Shown here one piece after another: positions 9,177 through 18,000 of a DNA stretch of 64,000 nt; positions within the stretch are counted from its first letter, which is position 1; every line of letters begins with the position of its first letter. Both the position numbers and the translations under genes were made by a program. A model generated the notes under the pieces. The model did not search any database, was not told where the DNA came from, and was given only the letters and a program-made list of their open reading frames with translations. The stretch is from Bog-473 sp963706555 (GTDB taxonomy: Bacteria > Actinomycetota > Acidimicrobiia > Acidimicrobiales > RAAP-2). The stretch spans positions 4,588,001 to 4,652,000 of the forward strand of contig OY970164.1 of assembly GCA_963706555.1 (NCBI GenBank), given 5' to 3'.

Positions 9177-9890
9177 CTACGACGTGGGCATCGGCCCGCG
9201 GCGCTCAAAGCGGTACCCCACTCCCCTGACTGTCGTGATCCAACGAGGGTGATCCGGATCGACCTCGATCTTTCTTCTCACCCGTCGGATGTGCTCGGTC
9301 ACGGTGGCCTCGTCCTGCCACTCGCTCGAAGAGGACCACACATTTTGCAATAGCTGCTGGCGAGAGAACACCTGCCGAGGCGATGAAGCGAGGAAGGCCA
9401 GAAGGTTGAACTCCATCGCCGTCAACTCAATCAACTCGCCCGAGCGCTCGACTTCACGGGTGGTGAGGTCGATTTTGAGCTCGCCGAAGCTCAATCCTGT
9501 AGAAGTGGACTTGGCCTCAGGGGAAGAGGTGGGACGGGTCCGTCGCAAGACGGTCTCAATGCGGGCGGAGAGTTCCCCCCGGGAAAAGGGCTTGACGATG
9601 TAGTCGTCCGCGCCCATGCGCAGGCCAGCGATCCGGTCCCCTTCGAGACCCCGTCCCGTAAGAAAAACCGCAGGTACATCGCTCTTTTGCCGCAGCTTGA
9701 CCAGGAGATCTCGCCCATCTTCGCCACCCAGCACTACGTCGAGCAACACCAGATCCGGGGCACCGTCAGCTACCGCCTTCAGGGCGCCCGCCGAGTCGGT
9801 GACCGACTCGACGTCATAGCCATCCGCCTCCAAAACCCTCTTGAGCAGGTCGCTTATGTCCGGATCGTCCTCGACGATCAAGATTTTCAC
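9177..9890 (-). CDS. OmpR/PhoB-family response regulator
   Basis: This two-domain regulator has 237 residues. The receiver domain starts ILIVEDD, with phospho-acceptor Asp in LLDVVLG and Lys in YIVKPFS. A winged-helix DNA-binding domain ends with WITTVRGVGYRFE. The GTG at 9890 has GGAGG 6 bases upstream, and the longer open frame to 10154 has no support. No histidine kinase is adjacent, so the regulator is an orphan here. Its stop abuts the pilD stop in convergent orientation. The target genes cannot be deduced. Confidence 0.93.
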   Translation of the reverse strand: MKILIVEDDPDISDLLKRVLEADGYDVESVTDSAGALKAVADGAPDLVLLDVVLGGEDGRDLLVKLRQKSDVPAVFLTGRGLEGDRIAGLRMGADDYIVKPFSRGELSARIETVLRRTRPTSSPEAKSTSTGLSFGELKIDLTTREVERSGELIELTAMEFNLLAFLASSPRQVFSRQQLLQNVWSSSSEWQDEATVTEHIRRVRRKIEVDPDHPRWITTVRGVGYRFERRGPMPTS

Positions 9891-10209
9891 CCGTACCTCC
9901 GTGGTCACCCCCATTTGGGACCAGCGTAACCTTATTCGCAGGTGAGATCGTGGAATGCCCAGCAACCGGGCAGAATTGGCCCTCTCACCGCACCATGACC
10001 AAAACGGTGGCCGTCGTAAAATCGACGATTGCGGGATCGCCCGACAGGCGCAGATGCGCCCGAGTCGGTAGTTCGAATCCGTACACCTATGCCGTAAGGG
10101 CCAATCGCCTCGTACACGCGGATACCGCCACGAAGGCTCGGGCGCAATCAACAAGCTTCCGATCCATCACGAAGCCTGGCGACACGGGCGATCAGTTCAC
10201 CTCTCTCGC
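9891..10209. other. Intergenic stretch upstream of the OmpR-type regulator
   Basis: No gene is seen in these 319 bases. The part next to 9890 should hold the promoter of the response regulator. A short TTCGAAT motif near 10072 recalls a tRNA T-loop, but no cloverleaf forms around it. Confidence 0.5.
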
Positions 10210-11575
10210 TCACGTCCCCATCGATTGAAGGCCCGACTCCAAAGGGAGCGCTGACCTGTCGTCACGGCAGGCGTCCCGAACTGATCGATTGCGGCCTCGA
10301 ACGACAGACACGAGGGGGGCTACCGCCAGTGCCAACGCAGGAGGCACGAGAAGGAACTGATAGGAGACCATCGGAACCCGATACGTCCACGGGCCCAGGG
10401 CCCAGGTCAGAGGATCGTAGGCGACCGTCACGACCGCGAACCACGCCGCGAAGTAAAGGGGGTGACGCCTCCAGCTGACGCCCAGTACGAGCAGGGATAC
10501 GGAGACGGCCATCAAGTAGTAACCGAAGAGGTTCACTTCAAACACAAGCCGCAAACAGAGGGACGTCGCAATCAGGGATAGCAGTGGAACAGGATCGAGA
10601 GCTCCCGGGCCAAGGCGTCGCGCCGACCACCAGGCCAACATCAGAGAAAGCCCAATTGGCAAGACACGACTCGCAATGAGCAGAGGGACGCCGTGGAGGT
10701 GAGCTCCCGCAAGGAAGGTACCCCCGCTACTTGGGGTGGCTGTTGTGCCGGTCAGAACGTTCATCACCCGTCCCGAAGTGACGACTAACATTCCAACCAC
10801 CACAACTCCGGCTGACCCCACGACGCCGGCGGCATACCTCACTCGCTGGTTCCGCGGCGCGACGACGAGAAGTGGAACAACGACCAGGAGAGCGAACTGC
10901 TGGGATGTCAGGGCGAGGCCAAGGAGAATTCCAGCCCAGACCCAGCCGCCCTTTCGTGCGCAAGCCAATCCGCCAACTGCGAGCCCCATCGCCATGAGGT
11001 CTTCAGGATGAAAGTATTCCTGAAGATCAAAGCAGGACGGGCGGGAGACACGCCAGCAATACTACAGCGGTCACTTCCCAGCCGCAGCGACCGCTTCCCG
11101 TGGCTCGAAGGAGGGCGACAACACCGGCGAGCAGCACGAGCCAACCCAGAAATCCCAGGAGAATTGTCGCAGAAAGAGCATCAGACCGCGAAGCCCATTT
11201 GGCTATTGCTTCAGTCGCTGTCGAACAGTGCGCCCCAAGTGCAGCCGACGAGGGGAATGGAACGCCATGGCCGATCCGAAACAACCAAGCGAATAACCCC
11301 GAGACCATGGGGTATAACGGGGCGACGCCGGGAGCACTCGAAGTGGGGTAAGCACATGCCGGGACCGCATGTGCGATGGCCAACGTCGATGGTCCGGACA
11401 GAGACGTATCAACCCGTGTCGGTCCGCCGAGCAGCCGGGCCAGACCTATGAACTCGATGGTGGCGAAAAGCCAGCCGAGCGCACACCAATAGTTCGATAA
11501 CGGCCGATTCAACCGTGGTACCCGAACAGCTCTCCCGTAAGTATCAGGGTCCGAATGCAGAGTCGGGGTCGTCAT
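10210..11575 (-). pseudogene. Frameshifted paralogue of the GT-C-like membrane protein at 1-1173
   Basis: Two consecutive frames (11575-11027 and 11040-10210) together encode one multi-pass membrane protein of about 450 residues that aligns along its length with the protein at 1-1173. The upstream part ends ACLPPVLL then TGA. The downstream part resumes with EYFHPEDLMAMGL, matching EFFHPQDIVAMGL. Compared with the intact copy there are 16 instead of 15 bases between the matching Val and Glu codons, so one extra base near 11030 breaks the frame. It lies 9 bp after the DUF429 gene and probably ends the pilT transcript. It may be a true pseudogene or a sequence error. Confidence 0.65.
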
Positions 11576-11584
11576 GGCCGTTAC

Positions 11585-12295
11585 TTAGCGAACGACCTCC
11601 ATCCGCAGTCCCTGTTCATCCCACTCGGGATCACGGGGGAGGCGAGTCCCGGCATGGGCAAAGATTCGCCGCGCCGTCCAGAGTATTGCCGCGACGTCAA
11701 GCAGATGGGACACAGGCACATTCTCGAATTCGGCCTCAAGAATCCTTTCGGATCCTGGCACTCTCTTCTTGAGCAGCGCGGCTCGCTCCTCTATGCCGGC
11801 TTGGAATTTCTTCGACCAGCGAAGCGGTACGTCGCCATTGATCTGGAAAAAGCTCAGCTCGGGATGAGCCTCGAACACAGTCCGCTGGCGATACGGTGCC
11901 ATCTCGACCGCCACCTCGCGGTACCGACGCAGAAGGACATTGGTGATGGCATCAAGGCCATCACCTCTGATATCCGCGCTCTCCTGCAGACTTTCTCGAG
12001 TCGGAGCATTGTGCACCGTAGAGCCACGTCGACCCAAGAGACTCCGGGCCATGCGGTCGCAGGTTCTCACGCCGCCCTTTGCGTCGTCCTTGTAGCCAAC
12101 TGGAGCATTGAGTGCGATCGTCGAGAACGCAGGCCTCTCGTCAAGGACTTCGGCAAACGAACCTAGGATGCGGGGAGCTTCAGGAGCGAACGTGGCCCCA
12201 TTGATTTTTGCACTCGCGACGAGCCAGCCTGGTGCGCACGGAGTGACTCCGGCAACAATTGAGTACGGGAGATCGGGGCCCCCTCGAGCAGCCAT
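11585..12295 (-). CDS. DUF429 family protein (predicted RNase H-like nuclease)
   Basis: The 236-residue product has the DUF429/COG4923 pattern. It starts with a GVTPCAPGWLVA strand, continues with an ALNAPVGY segment and the CDRMARSLLG helix start, then the VEMAPYRQRTVFEAHPELSF block with conserved acidic residues. The family is predicted to have an RNase H-like fold, and its biochemical role is not established. It starts 6 bp after the pilT stop, so it is translated with pilT. That position is unusual, and I see no known link with pili. The leading acidic residue of the first strand seems to be replaced (GVTP rather than GVDG), which may weaken metal binding. Confidence 0.68.
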   Translation of the reverse strand: MAARGGPDLPYSIVAGVTPCAPGWLVASAKINGATFAPEAPRILGSFAEVLDERPAFSTIALNAPVGYKDDAKGGVRTCDRMARSLLGRRGSTVHNAPTRESLQESADIRGDGLDAITNVLLRRYREVAVEMAPYRQRTVFEAHPELSFFQINGDVPLRWSKKFQAGIEERAALLKKRVPGSERILEAEFENVPVSHLLDVAAILWTARRIFAHAGTRLPRDPEWDEQGLRMEVVR

Positions 12296-12301
12296 AGCGC
12301 C

Positions 12302-13393
12302 TCAGCCCCTCGAGTGCTGGACGGCCTCGAGCGCTCGTGCCAGCTCCTTGGGGTGTGCCGAGACATCGAGGGCATCCTCGTAAGTGATGGTGTTGCCAAC
12401 AATGAGCTCGGCCAGACTGGTCTCGAGGGTCCGCATCCCTTCCTTCTGGTTGGTCGTCATGATGTTCAAGAGCTGGTTGGACCGGCCTTCACGGATGAGG
12501 TTTCGCACGGGGTTCGTCGCAATGAGCACCTCGAAGGCGGCGACCATTCCGCCTCCGATCTTGGGGACCAGACGTTGGGCGACGATCGCCGCAAGGGAGG
12601 CCGACAGCTGGACCCTGGTCTGCTCCTGACGCCAGGCGGGGAACACGTCGATAATTCGGTCAATGGCCTGGGGAGCGTCGTTGGTGTGCAGTGTGGCGAA
12701 GACCAAGTGGCCGGTCTCAGCCATTGTGAGGGCGATCTGGATCGACTCGATGTCCCGCATTTCGCCGACGAGCAGGACGTCAGGGTCCTCCCGGAGGGCC
12801 GAGCGGAGAGCCCGGTCGAACGAGGGGCTGTCGAGCCCGATCTCCCGCTGACTCACCGCTGACAGTTTGTGGCGATGCACGTACTCAACCGGGTCCTCAA
12901 TCGTGAGGATGTGGCACGCCCTTGTCTCGTTGATACGGTCAATGATGGATGCCAGGGTGGTCGACTTTCCCGATCCGGTAGGTCCGGTCACCAGCACGAA
13001 GCCACGAGGCAACTTTGCCAACACTTCAGCGACCGGCGGGAGGTCGAGCTCCTCAAAACTGGGAACTCGAGAAGGAATCATTCGGAGTGCGAGAGCAGTC
13101 TCGCCTCTCTGAGTGAACGCACTGCCACGGAGCCGGGCCTTGTCAGACCACGAGAACGCGAAGTCAACGTCCTGCTCAACTTCCAGCTCGGTCTTCTGTG
13201 AGGGAGTGAGGAGGGTACGGACGAGGGTGTCGATCTCCTGTCCCGACAGCACCGGAGCGCCTTCGACTGGACGGAGTTGCCCGCTTACCCGAATCCGTGG
13301 TGCCGAGTCGCCAGACAGGAGGAGGTCGGAACCCTTCTGATCCCAGAGGATCTGCAGCCACGGTGTGATGGCCTCGATATTGATCTCGTTCAC
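12302..13393 (-). CDS. pilT: Type IV pilus retraction ATPase
   Basis: This hexameric cytoplasmic ATPase drives pilus depolymerisation and twitching. The 363-residue length is normal. It carries Walker A GPTGSGKST at residues 137-145, the Asp box LTIEDPVEYVH, a Walker B with the PilT-type signature GEMRD at 209-213, and the His box AETGHLVFATLHTN near 224-237. The start is GTG at 13393. It follows pilA after a strong terminator, so its expression probably depends on readthrough or a separate promoter in 13394-13492. Confidence 0.95.
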   Translation of the reverse strand: MNEINIEAITPWLQILWDQKGSDLLLSGDSAPRIRVSGQLRPVEGAPVLSGQEIDTLVRTLLTPSQKTELEVEQDVDFAFSWSDKARLRGSAFTQRGETALALRMIPSRVPSFEELDLPPVAEVLAKLPRGFVLVTGPTGSGKSTTLASIIDRINETRACHILTIEDPVEYVHRHKLSAVSQREIGLDSPSFDRALRSALREDPDVLLVGEMRDIESIQIALTMAETGHLVFATLHTNDAPQAIDRIIDVFPAWRQEQTRVQLSASLAAIVAQRLVPKIGGGMVAAFEVLIATNPVRNLIREGRSNQLLNIMTTNQKEGMRTLETSLAELIVGNTITYEDALDVSAHPKELARALEAVQHSRG

Positions 13394-13424
13394 GTGATCG
13401 CTTCTTTCAAGTGGAGGATGGATG

Positions 13425-13458
13425 CCGAAGAGCCCGGCCCTCGGGCCGGGCTCTTCGG
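13425..13458 (-). terminator. Rho-independent-type hairpin between pilA and pilT
   Basis: There is a perfect 16-bp inverted repeat (13425-13440 pairing with 13443-13458) with a minimal loop, lying 35 bases after the pilA stop. The stem is almost all G/C near the loop. No U-tract follows, as is common in high-GC actinobacteria. It would insulate abundant pilA mRNA from pilT. Confidence 0.8.
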
Positions 13459-13492
13459 ATCATCATTTGCAAGTTGTTTCTCTTGATATGTA

Positions 13493-13951
13493 TCAGGTGA
13501 CCGCGTTGCAGCCCGCGGCGGATCCTTCACCGTCGTAGGCGACCCAACCGGTCGTGGGCGACGTCGAGGAGTTTCCAGCCGCAACGTCAACCTCGTCAGC
13601 GATCCCGCTACCGGTCTTGTTAAGGGCAATCCAGTAGTGGGTCGGGTTGGACGGCCAACTCTTCAGGGTTCCAGGGACAGTGGCACCTGAGGAGGCAGTC
13701 AGGGCAGCCGCAGTTACCGTCACGCCAGGGTTCTGAGCTTCAAATGCCGCGATGGCCGTTTCGACCGTCTTGGCGTCAGCCGTGCATGCAGACTTCGCAC
13801 TGGAGCCCGTCACAGAGCCCAGAGCAAACACGACCACTGCGGCCAGGATGCCGAGGACCACGATGACGATGAGGAGTTCGATAAGGGTGAATCCCTCTTC
13901 GCGCTCCCCGGCGGCCTTCTGCCGCTGGATTTCGTGATACCGCTCAATCAT
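13493..13951 (-). CDS. pilA: Major type IV pilin
   Basis: The 152-residue prepilin has a charged leader ending REEG, then FTLIELLIVIVVLGILAAV with Glu5. PilD should cut after this Gly at about residue 20, and the hydrophobic helix packs into the pilus core. A short globular domain carries two Cys residues (in KSACTAD and near the C-terminus at AGCNAV), which can form the usual C-terminal disulphide loop. The start at 13951 is preceded by GAAAGG. It stands apart from the minor-pilin operon with its own structured leader and a strong terminator, as expected for the most highly expressed pilin. Confidence 0.95.
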   Translation of the reverse strand: MIERYHEIQRQKAAGEREEGFTLIELLIVIVVLGILAAVVVFALGSVTGSSAKSACTADAKTVETAIAAFEAQNPGVTVTAAALTASSGATVPGTLKSWPSNPTHYWIALNKTGSGIADEVDVAAGNSSTSPTTGWVAYDGEGSAAGCNAVT

Positions 13952-13970
13952 ATCTTTCTGCCTTTCATTT

Positions 13971-14037
13971 AGGGGCTTGCCGGAAATCGGTGGTGCCCGT
14001 CTCGCTTCCGATGAGGTGCCGGCGGGTGCCTGCCCCT
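13971..14037 (-). promoter_or_regulatory. Candidate structured 5' leader RNA of pilA
   Basis: On the transcribed strand, three nested perfect helices form: 14037-14032 with 13976-13971 (6 bp), 14023-14019 with 13983-13979 (5 bp), and 14012-14008 with 13990-13986 (5 bp). The bulges are asymmetric (8/2 and 6/2) and the apical loop has 17 bases. GGCACC occurs three times inside. A TATAGA element just upstream (near 14041) could be a -10 box, placing the structure at the start of the transcript, and the pilA ribosome site follows about 10 bases after it. I could not match it to the c-di-GMP-I or -II riboswitch consensus. Function is inference. Confidence 0.4.
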
Positions 14038-14397
14038 TCGTCTATAAGGATGCGACATGGACATCACTTCCCCGGCTACGCAACCTCAACGTTCTCCCAA
14101 CAGCATTTCGGGACCACAGATACGGATACAGTCGGCGGCGGGGTCAATGGGAGAAGGCATCCAGATCACTTGCGGTTGCCCGAGAAGACCTCGCAGCAAT
14201 CAGGTAGCGCAACAGTTCCGATCTGTCCTCGCTGCTGCCCTCCTCCTGTCGTGAGCGTGCGAAACAAGGGTCACGAGGACCGACATCATCGCCGGGCTGT
14301 CCGAGTCTTACGAGTACTGGGTGGCACCAAAAAGGCAGTCGCGTCGCACACTTTGCAGAACTGGAGTTGCGCGAACGATGGTGCGCGAGCTCCGGAT
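14038..14397. other. Gene-free stretch between the PilX-like gene and the pilA leader
   Basis: No convincing gene or RNA is seen. Short frames on both strands lack ribosome sites and family resemblance. The pilA promoter probably lies at its low-coordinate end, near 14040-14070. Confidence 0.45.
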
Positions 14398-15048
14398 CTA
14401 TGGCGACCAGACCCAGCTGTTCACCGTCATGCTGGTGCCGCAGTACACGACACACGCAGCCGTGTTCGGCGGGCTCGACCCCGTTGGGTAATCATCGAAC
14501 GTGACCACAGCCTCGAGCAACGGATTCGCTATGCACTGCGCGGCGGTCCCACCATCGAGGCAGGTATCGAACGTGACGACACGCGTGCTGGCGCTGGTCG
14601 GGGTGTAGACAGTGCTGCACCACACATCCATGCTGTAACCGTCAATCTGAATTGGCGCACCGCCCACCCAGCAAGAGCCTGGCCCTGTCCCCCCGGGCGG
14701 TAGTACCGTCGTCGCCAAAAGGGGTGTATAGCGGATATTCTGTACCGCGACCTGCGTCGCGCCGTTGGCCGCATATTGAAGCGTTCGAGCCGAGGTGAAT
14801 TTTGCCGTGTTGTTGAGGTCGTTCGTCGCCCACGTGGCCAGCGAACCCACGATTGCTCCCACCACCGCGAGAAAGAGAAGCGCCAGAACAAGGACTGCGC
14901 CGGCGTCGTCGTGTTTTGCACCCGAATGAATCGACGGCTTCTCTGACCAGGCCCGGATCGCGGCGCGAGAGCCCTGTGACGGTCGTTCTCGTTCCCGCAC
15001 GTCCCTTCTTGTCCAGTTCTTCATCTTTGGGTCTCCCACGAATCTCAT
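14398..15048 (-). CDS. PilX-like pilus assembly protein
   Basis: This 216-residue protein has a hydrophilic N-terminus of about 48 residues. One hydrophobic helix follows (DAGAVLVLALLFLAVVGAIV), then a periplasm-equivalent domain with Cys residues and Thr/Ser-rich loops. It lacks the Glu5 of classical pilins and looks like the PilX_N type found with minor pilins. The ATG at 15048 overlaps the stop of the giant pilin by one base (TAATG), and an alternative ATG at 15024 has GGGAGA upstream. It is the last gene of the pilB-initiated operon. The role as a minor pilus subunit or assembly factor is inferred from position. Confidence 0.7.
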   Translation of the reverse strand: MRFVGDPKMKNWTRRDVRERERPSQGSRAAIRAWSEKPSIHSGAKHDDAGAVLVLALLFLAVVGAIVGSLATWATNDLNNTAKFTSARTLQYAANGATQVAVQNIRYTPLLATTVLPPGGTGPGSCWVGGAPIQIDGYSMDVWCSTVYTPTSASTRVVTFDTCLDGGTAAQCIANPLLEAVVTFDDYPTGSSPPNTAACVVYCGTSMTVNSWVWSP

Positions 15049-18000
15049 TATGTGATTGTCTGGGTCTGCGTACCAGACGTCAGCCCGCTGCCTGCCACGG
15101 TGATGACGGGTGCGCCAGCCTTGGAATATGCGTAGAAGGCGTTCACCGTCTGGGTGTTGGCCGGCAAGCTCACACTGGTGATCGTTGATCCGCCCGAAGT
15201 GGCAGCGAACTTGGCGGTCCCACCCCCGGGAGCCGAGGAGGAGAGGTTGACCGTGATGGCAGAAGCCTTCGTCGTCGGGTTACCGAAGGCGTCCTCCAGC
15301 GTCACGGTTATGGGGCCACCAGTGGGCGAGGTTCCATGAGCAACGTTCAAGGGACTTGAAGTTATCTGCAGTTGGGTACCGGTCCCCGCTGTGATGGTCT
15401 CGACCTGGGTACCAGACGTCAGCCCGGTGGCCGCCGCCGTGATGGTCGGAGATCCCGCCACTGTGTCGCCGTAGAAGGCGTTCACCGACTGGGTGTTGGC
15501 CGGAAGGCTCACGCTGGTGACCGAGGTCCCACCCGAGGTGGCGGCGAACTTCTTTCCAGCCGAGGTCGACGAGAGGTTGATCGTGGTGGCGGTGGTCTTC
15601 GTCGTCGGGTTCCCGAAGGTGTCCTCGAGTGTCACGCTAAAGGAGGTCGCCGCCGAGGAACTGGCTGTGGCACTGAAGCCGTTCGAAATGAACAGCTGCG
15701 TTGCGGCCCCAGGATTGATGGTCTCGACCTGGGTGTCAGTCGTCAGCCCGGTGGCCGCCGCCGTGATGGTCGGAGATCCCGCCACTGTGTCGCCGTAGAA
15801 GGCGTTCACCGTCTGGGTGTTGGCCGGCAAGCTCACACTGGTGACCGAGGATCCGCCCGAGGTGGCGGCGAACTTGGCTCCAATCGAGGTGGACGAGAGG
15901 TTGACCGTGGTGGCCGTGGTCTTCGTCGTCGGGTTCCCGAGTGCGTCCTCGAGGGTCACGCTGAAGGAGGTCGACGCCGAGGAACTGGCCGTGGCACTGA
16001 ACCCGTTCGAAATCAACAGCTGCGTACCGGCACCTGGGGTGATGTTGAGGGCGTTGGTGGTCGCCGACGTGAGCCCGGTGCTGGTGGCCGTGAGGGTATA
16101 GCCGGTGCCCGTCTTGTTGATCGAGCAACTGAAGGTCGACACCCCGCTTGAAGCGTTGATGGGGTTGGTGGCACAGCTGAGGGCCCCGCCACCAGGGTTA
16201 TTGGCGATGGCCAGGTTGATCTGGGCATTCGACGTGGTGACGACGTTGCCCAAAGAGTCCTCGACCGACACGCCTGTTGTGAATGCCGTCCCAGCCGTAG
16301 AGCTGGCAGCAGGCTGCGTCGTGACGACGAGCTGGCTGGCCGTACCCGGGGTGATGTTGAACGTACTGGTGGTAACCGACGTGAGTCCGGTGCTGGTGGC
16401 CGTGAGGCTATAGCCCGCACCCGTCTTATTGATCGAGCAGCTGAAGGTGGATACTCCACCGGACGCATTGATCGGGTTGGTGCCACAGGTCAGGATGCCG
16501 CCACCAGGGTTGGTCCCAATGGTCAGGGCGACCGGAGCGGACGATGTCGTGACAACGTTGCCCAAGGCGTCCTCGACTGAAACACCCGTCGTGAAGTTCG
16601 TCCCGGCGACCGTATTGGTCGGCTGGGTCGTGGCCACAAGCTTTGCACCAGTCCCTGCTGTGATGGTCTCGAGCTGCGTATCAGACGTCAGCCCGGTGGC
16701 CGCCGCGGTGATGGTCGGAGTTCCCGCCACGGTGTCGCCGTAGAAGGCGTTCACCGACTGGGTGTTGGCCGGCAAGCTCACGCTGGTGACCGAGGCCCCA
16801 CCCGAGGTGGCAGCGAACTTCTTACCAGCCGAGGTCGACGAGAGGTTGACCGTGATGGCCGTGGTCTTCGTGGTCGGGTTGCCGGCAGCGTCCTCGAGCG
16901 TCACGGTGAGTGCGCCCGTCGCCGAGGAACTGGCTGTCGTGTTGATCGGATTCGACGTGATCTGTAGTTGCGTACCGACGCCGGGGGTGATGTTGAAGGC
17001 ATTGGTGGTGACCGACGGAAGCACACCGCTGGTGGCCGTGAACGTATAGCCAGTGCCGGCCATGTCGACCGAACAACTGAAGGTGGCCACTCCGCTGGAT
17101 GCGTTGAGTGGATTAGTGGTGCAGTTCAGTGTCCCGCCATTCGGATTGCTTCCGATGGCCAGGGTGACCGGGGCGGACGACGTGGTGACGACGTTGCCCA
17201 AAGCGTCCTCAACCGAGACGGCCGTGGTGAACTTCGTCCCGGATGTAGAGCTGGTCGGTGGCTGCGTGGTGACCACGAGCTGGCTGGCTGTACCCGGTGT
17301 GATGTTGAATGTACTCGTGGTGACCGGCGTGAGACCGGTACTGGTGGCCGTGAGGGTATAGCCCGCGCCCGTCTTGTTGATCGAGCAGCTGAAGGTAGAC
17401 ACCCCACCGGACGCACCGAGCGGGTTGGTGCCACAGGTCACGGTACCGCCTCCTGGGTTGGTCCCAATAGCCAAGGAGACAGAGGCGGACGACGTGGTGA
17501 CAACGTTGCCCAAAGCGTCCTCGACCGACACACCTGTGGTGAAGTTCGTCCCCGCGACCGAGGTGGTCGGCTGGGTCGTGGCGACGAGTTTTGTGGGAGT
17601 GCCGGCGACGATCGACAGATTGGACGAGGTCCCCGAACTCAAGCCACCCCGGGCGGCGCTCAGTACATACGTACCAGCGGCAGCGGTCCCGCTGATCTTG
17701 CAGTTGGCGAAGGTGGCTATGCCGGCGACAGCGCTGACAGTCGTGCTGGTACAGCCAAGACTGCCCTGGTTGCTCCCGCCGTTGGCGGCCGAGTAACTTG
17801 CGATCCCCAGCGTGACATTGCCGGAATCGGTGGTAACCGTGTTGCCTCCGGCATCCTGCACGGTGACCTTGGGCTGGGTGGCGAAGTTCGTCGCCTCAGT
17901 CACTCCCCCGACGGGCTGCGTGGTAAACACCAGCCTGAAGGCTGAACCCACAGAGACGGTGATCGTGCTGCTCGTGGCCGGGGCATAGAGCCCGTCGGTC

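Noticed and set aside
10055..10090. tRNA-like TTCGAAT motif
   Set aside because: The flanking five bases on each side do not pair as a T-stem, and no acceptor, D or anticodon arms can be drawn.
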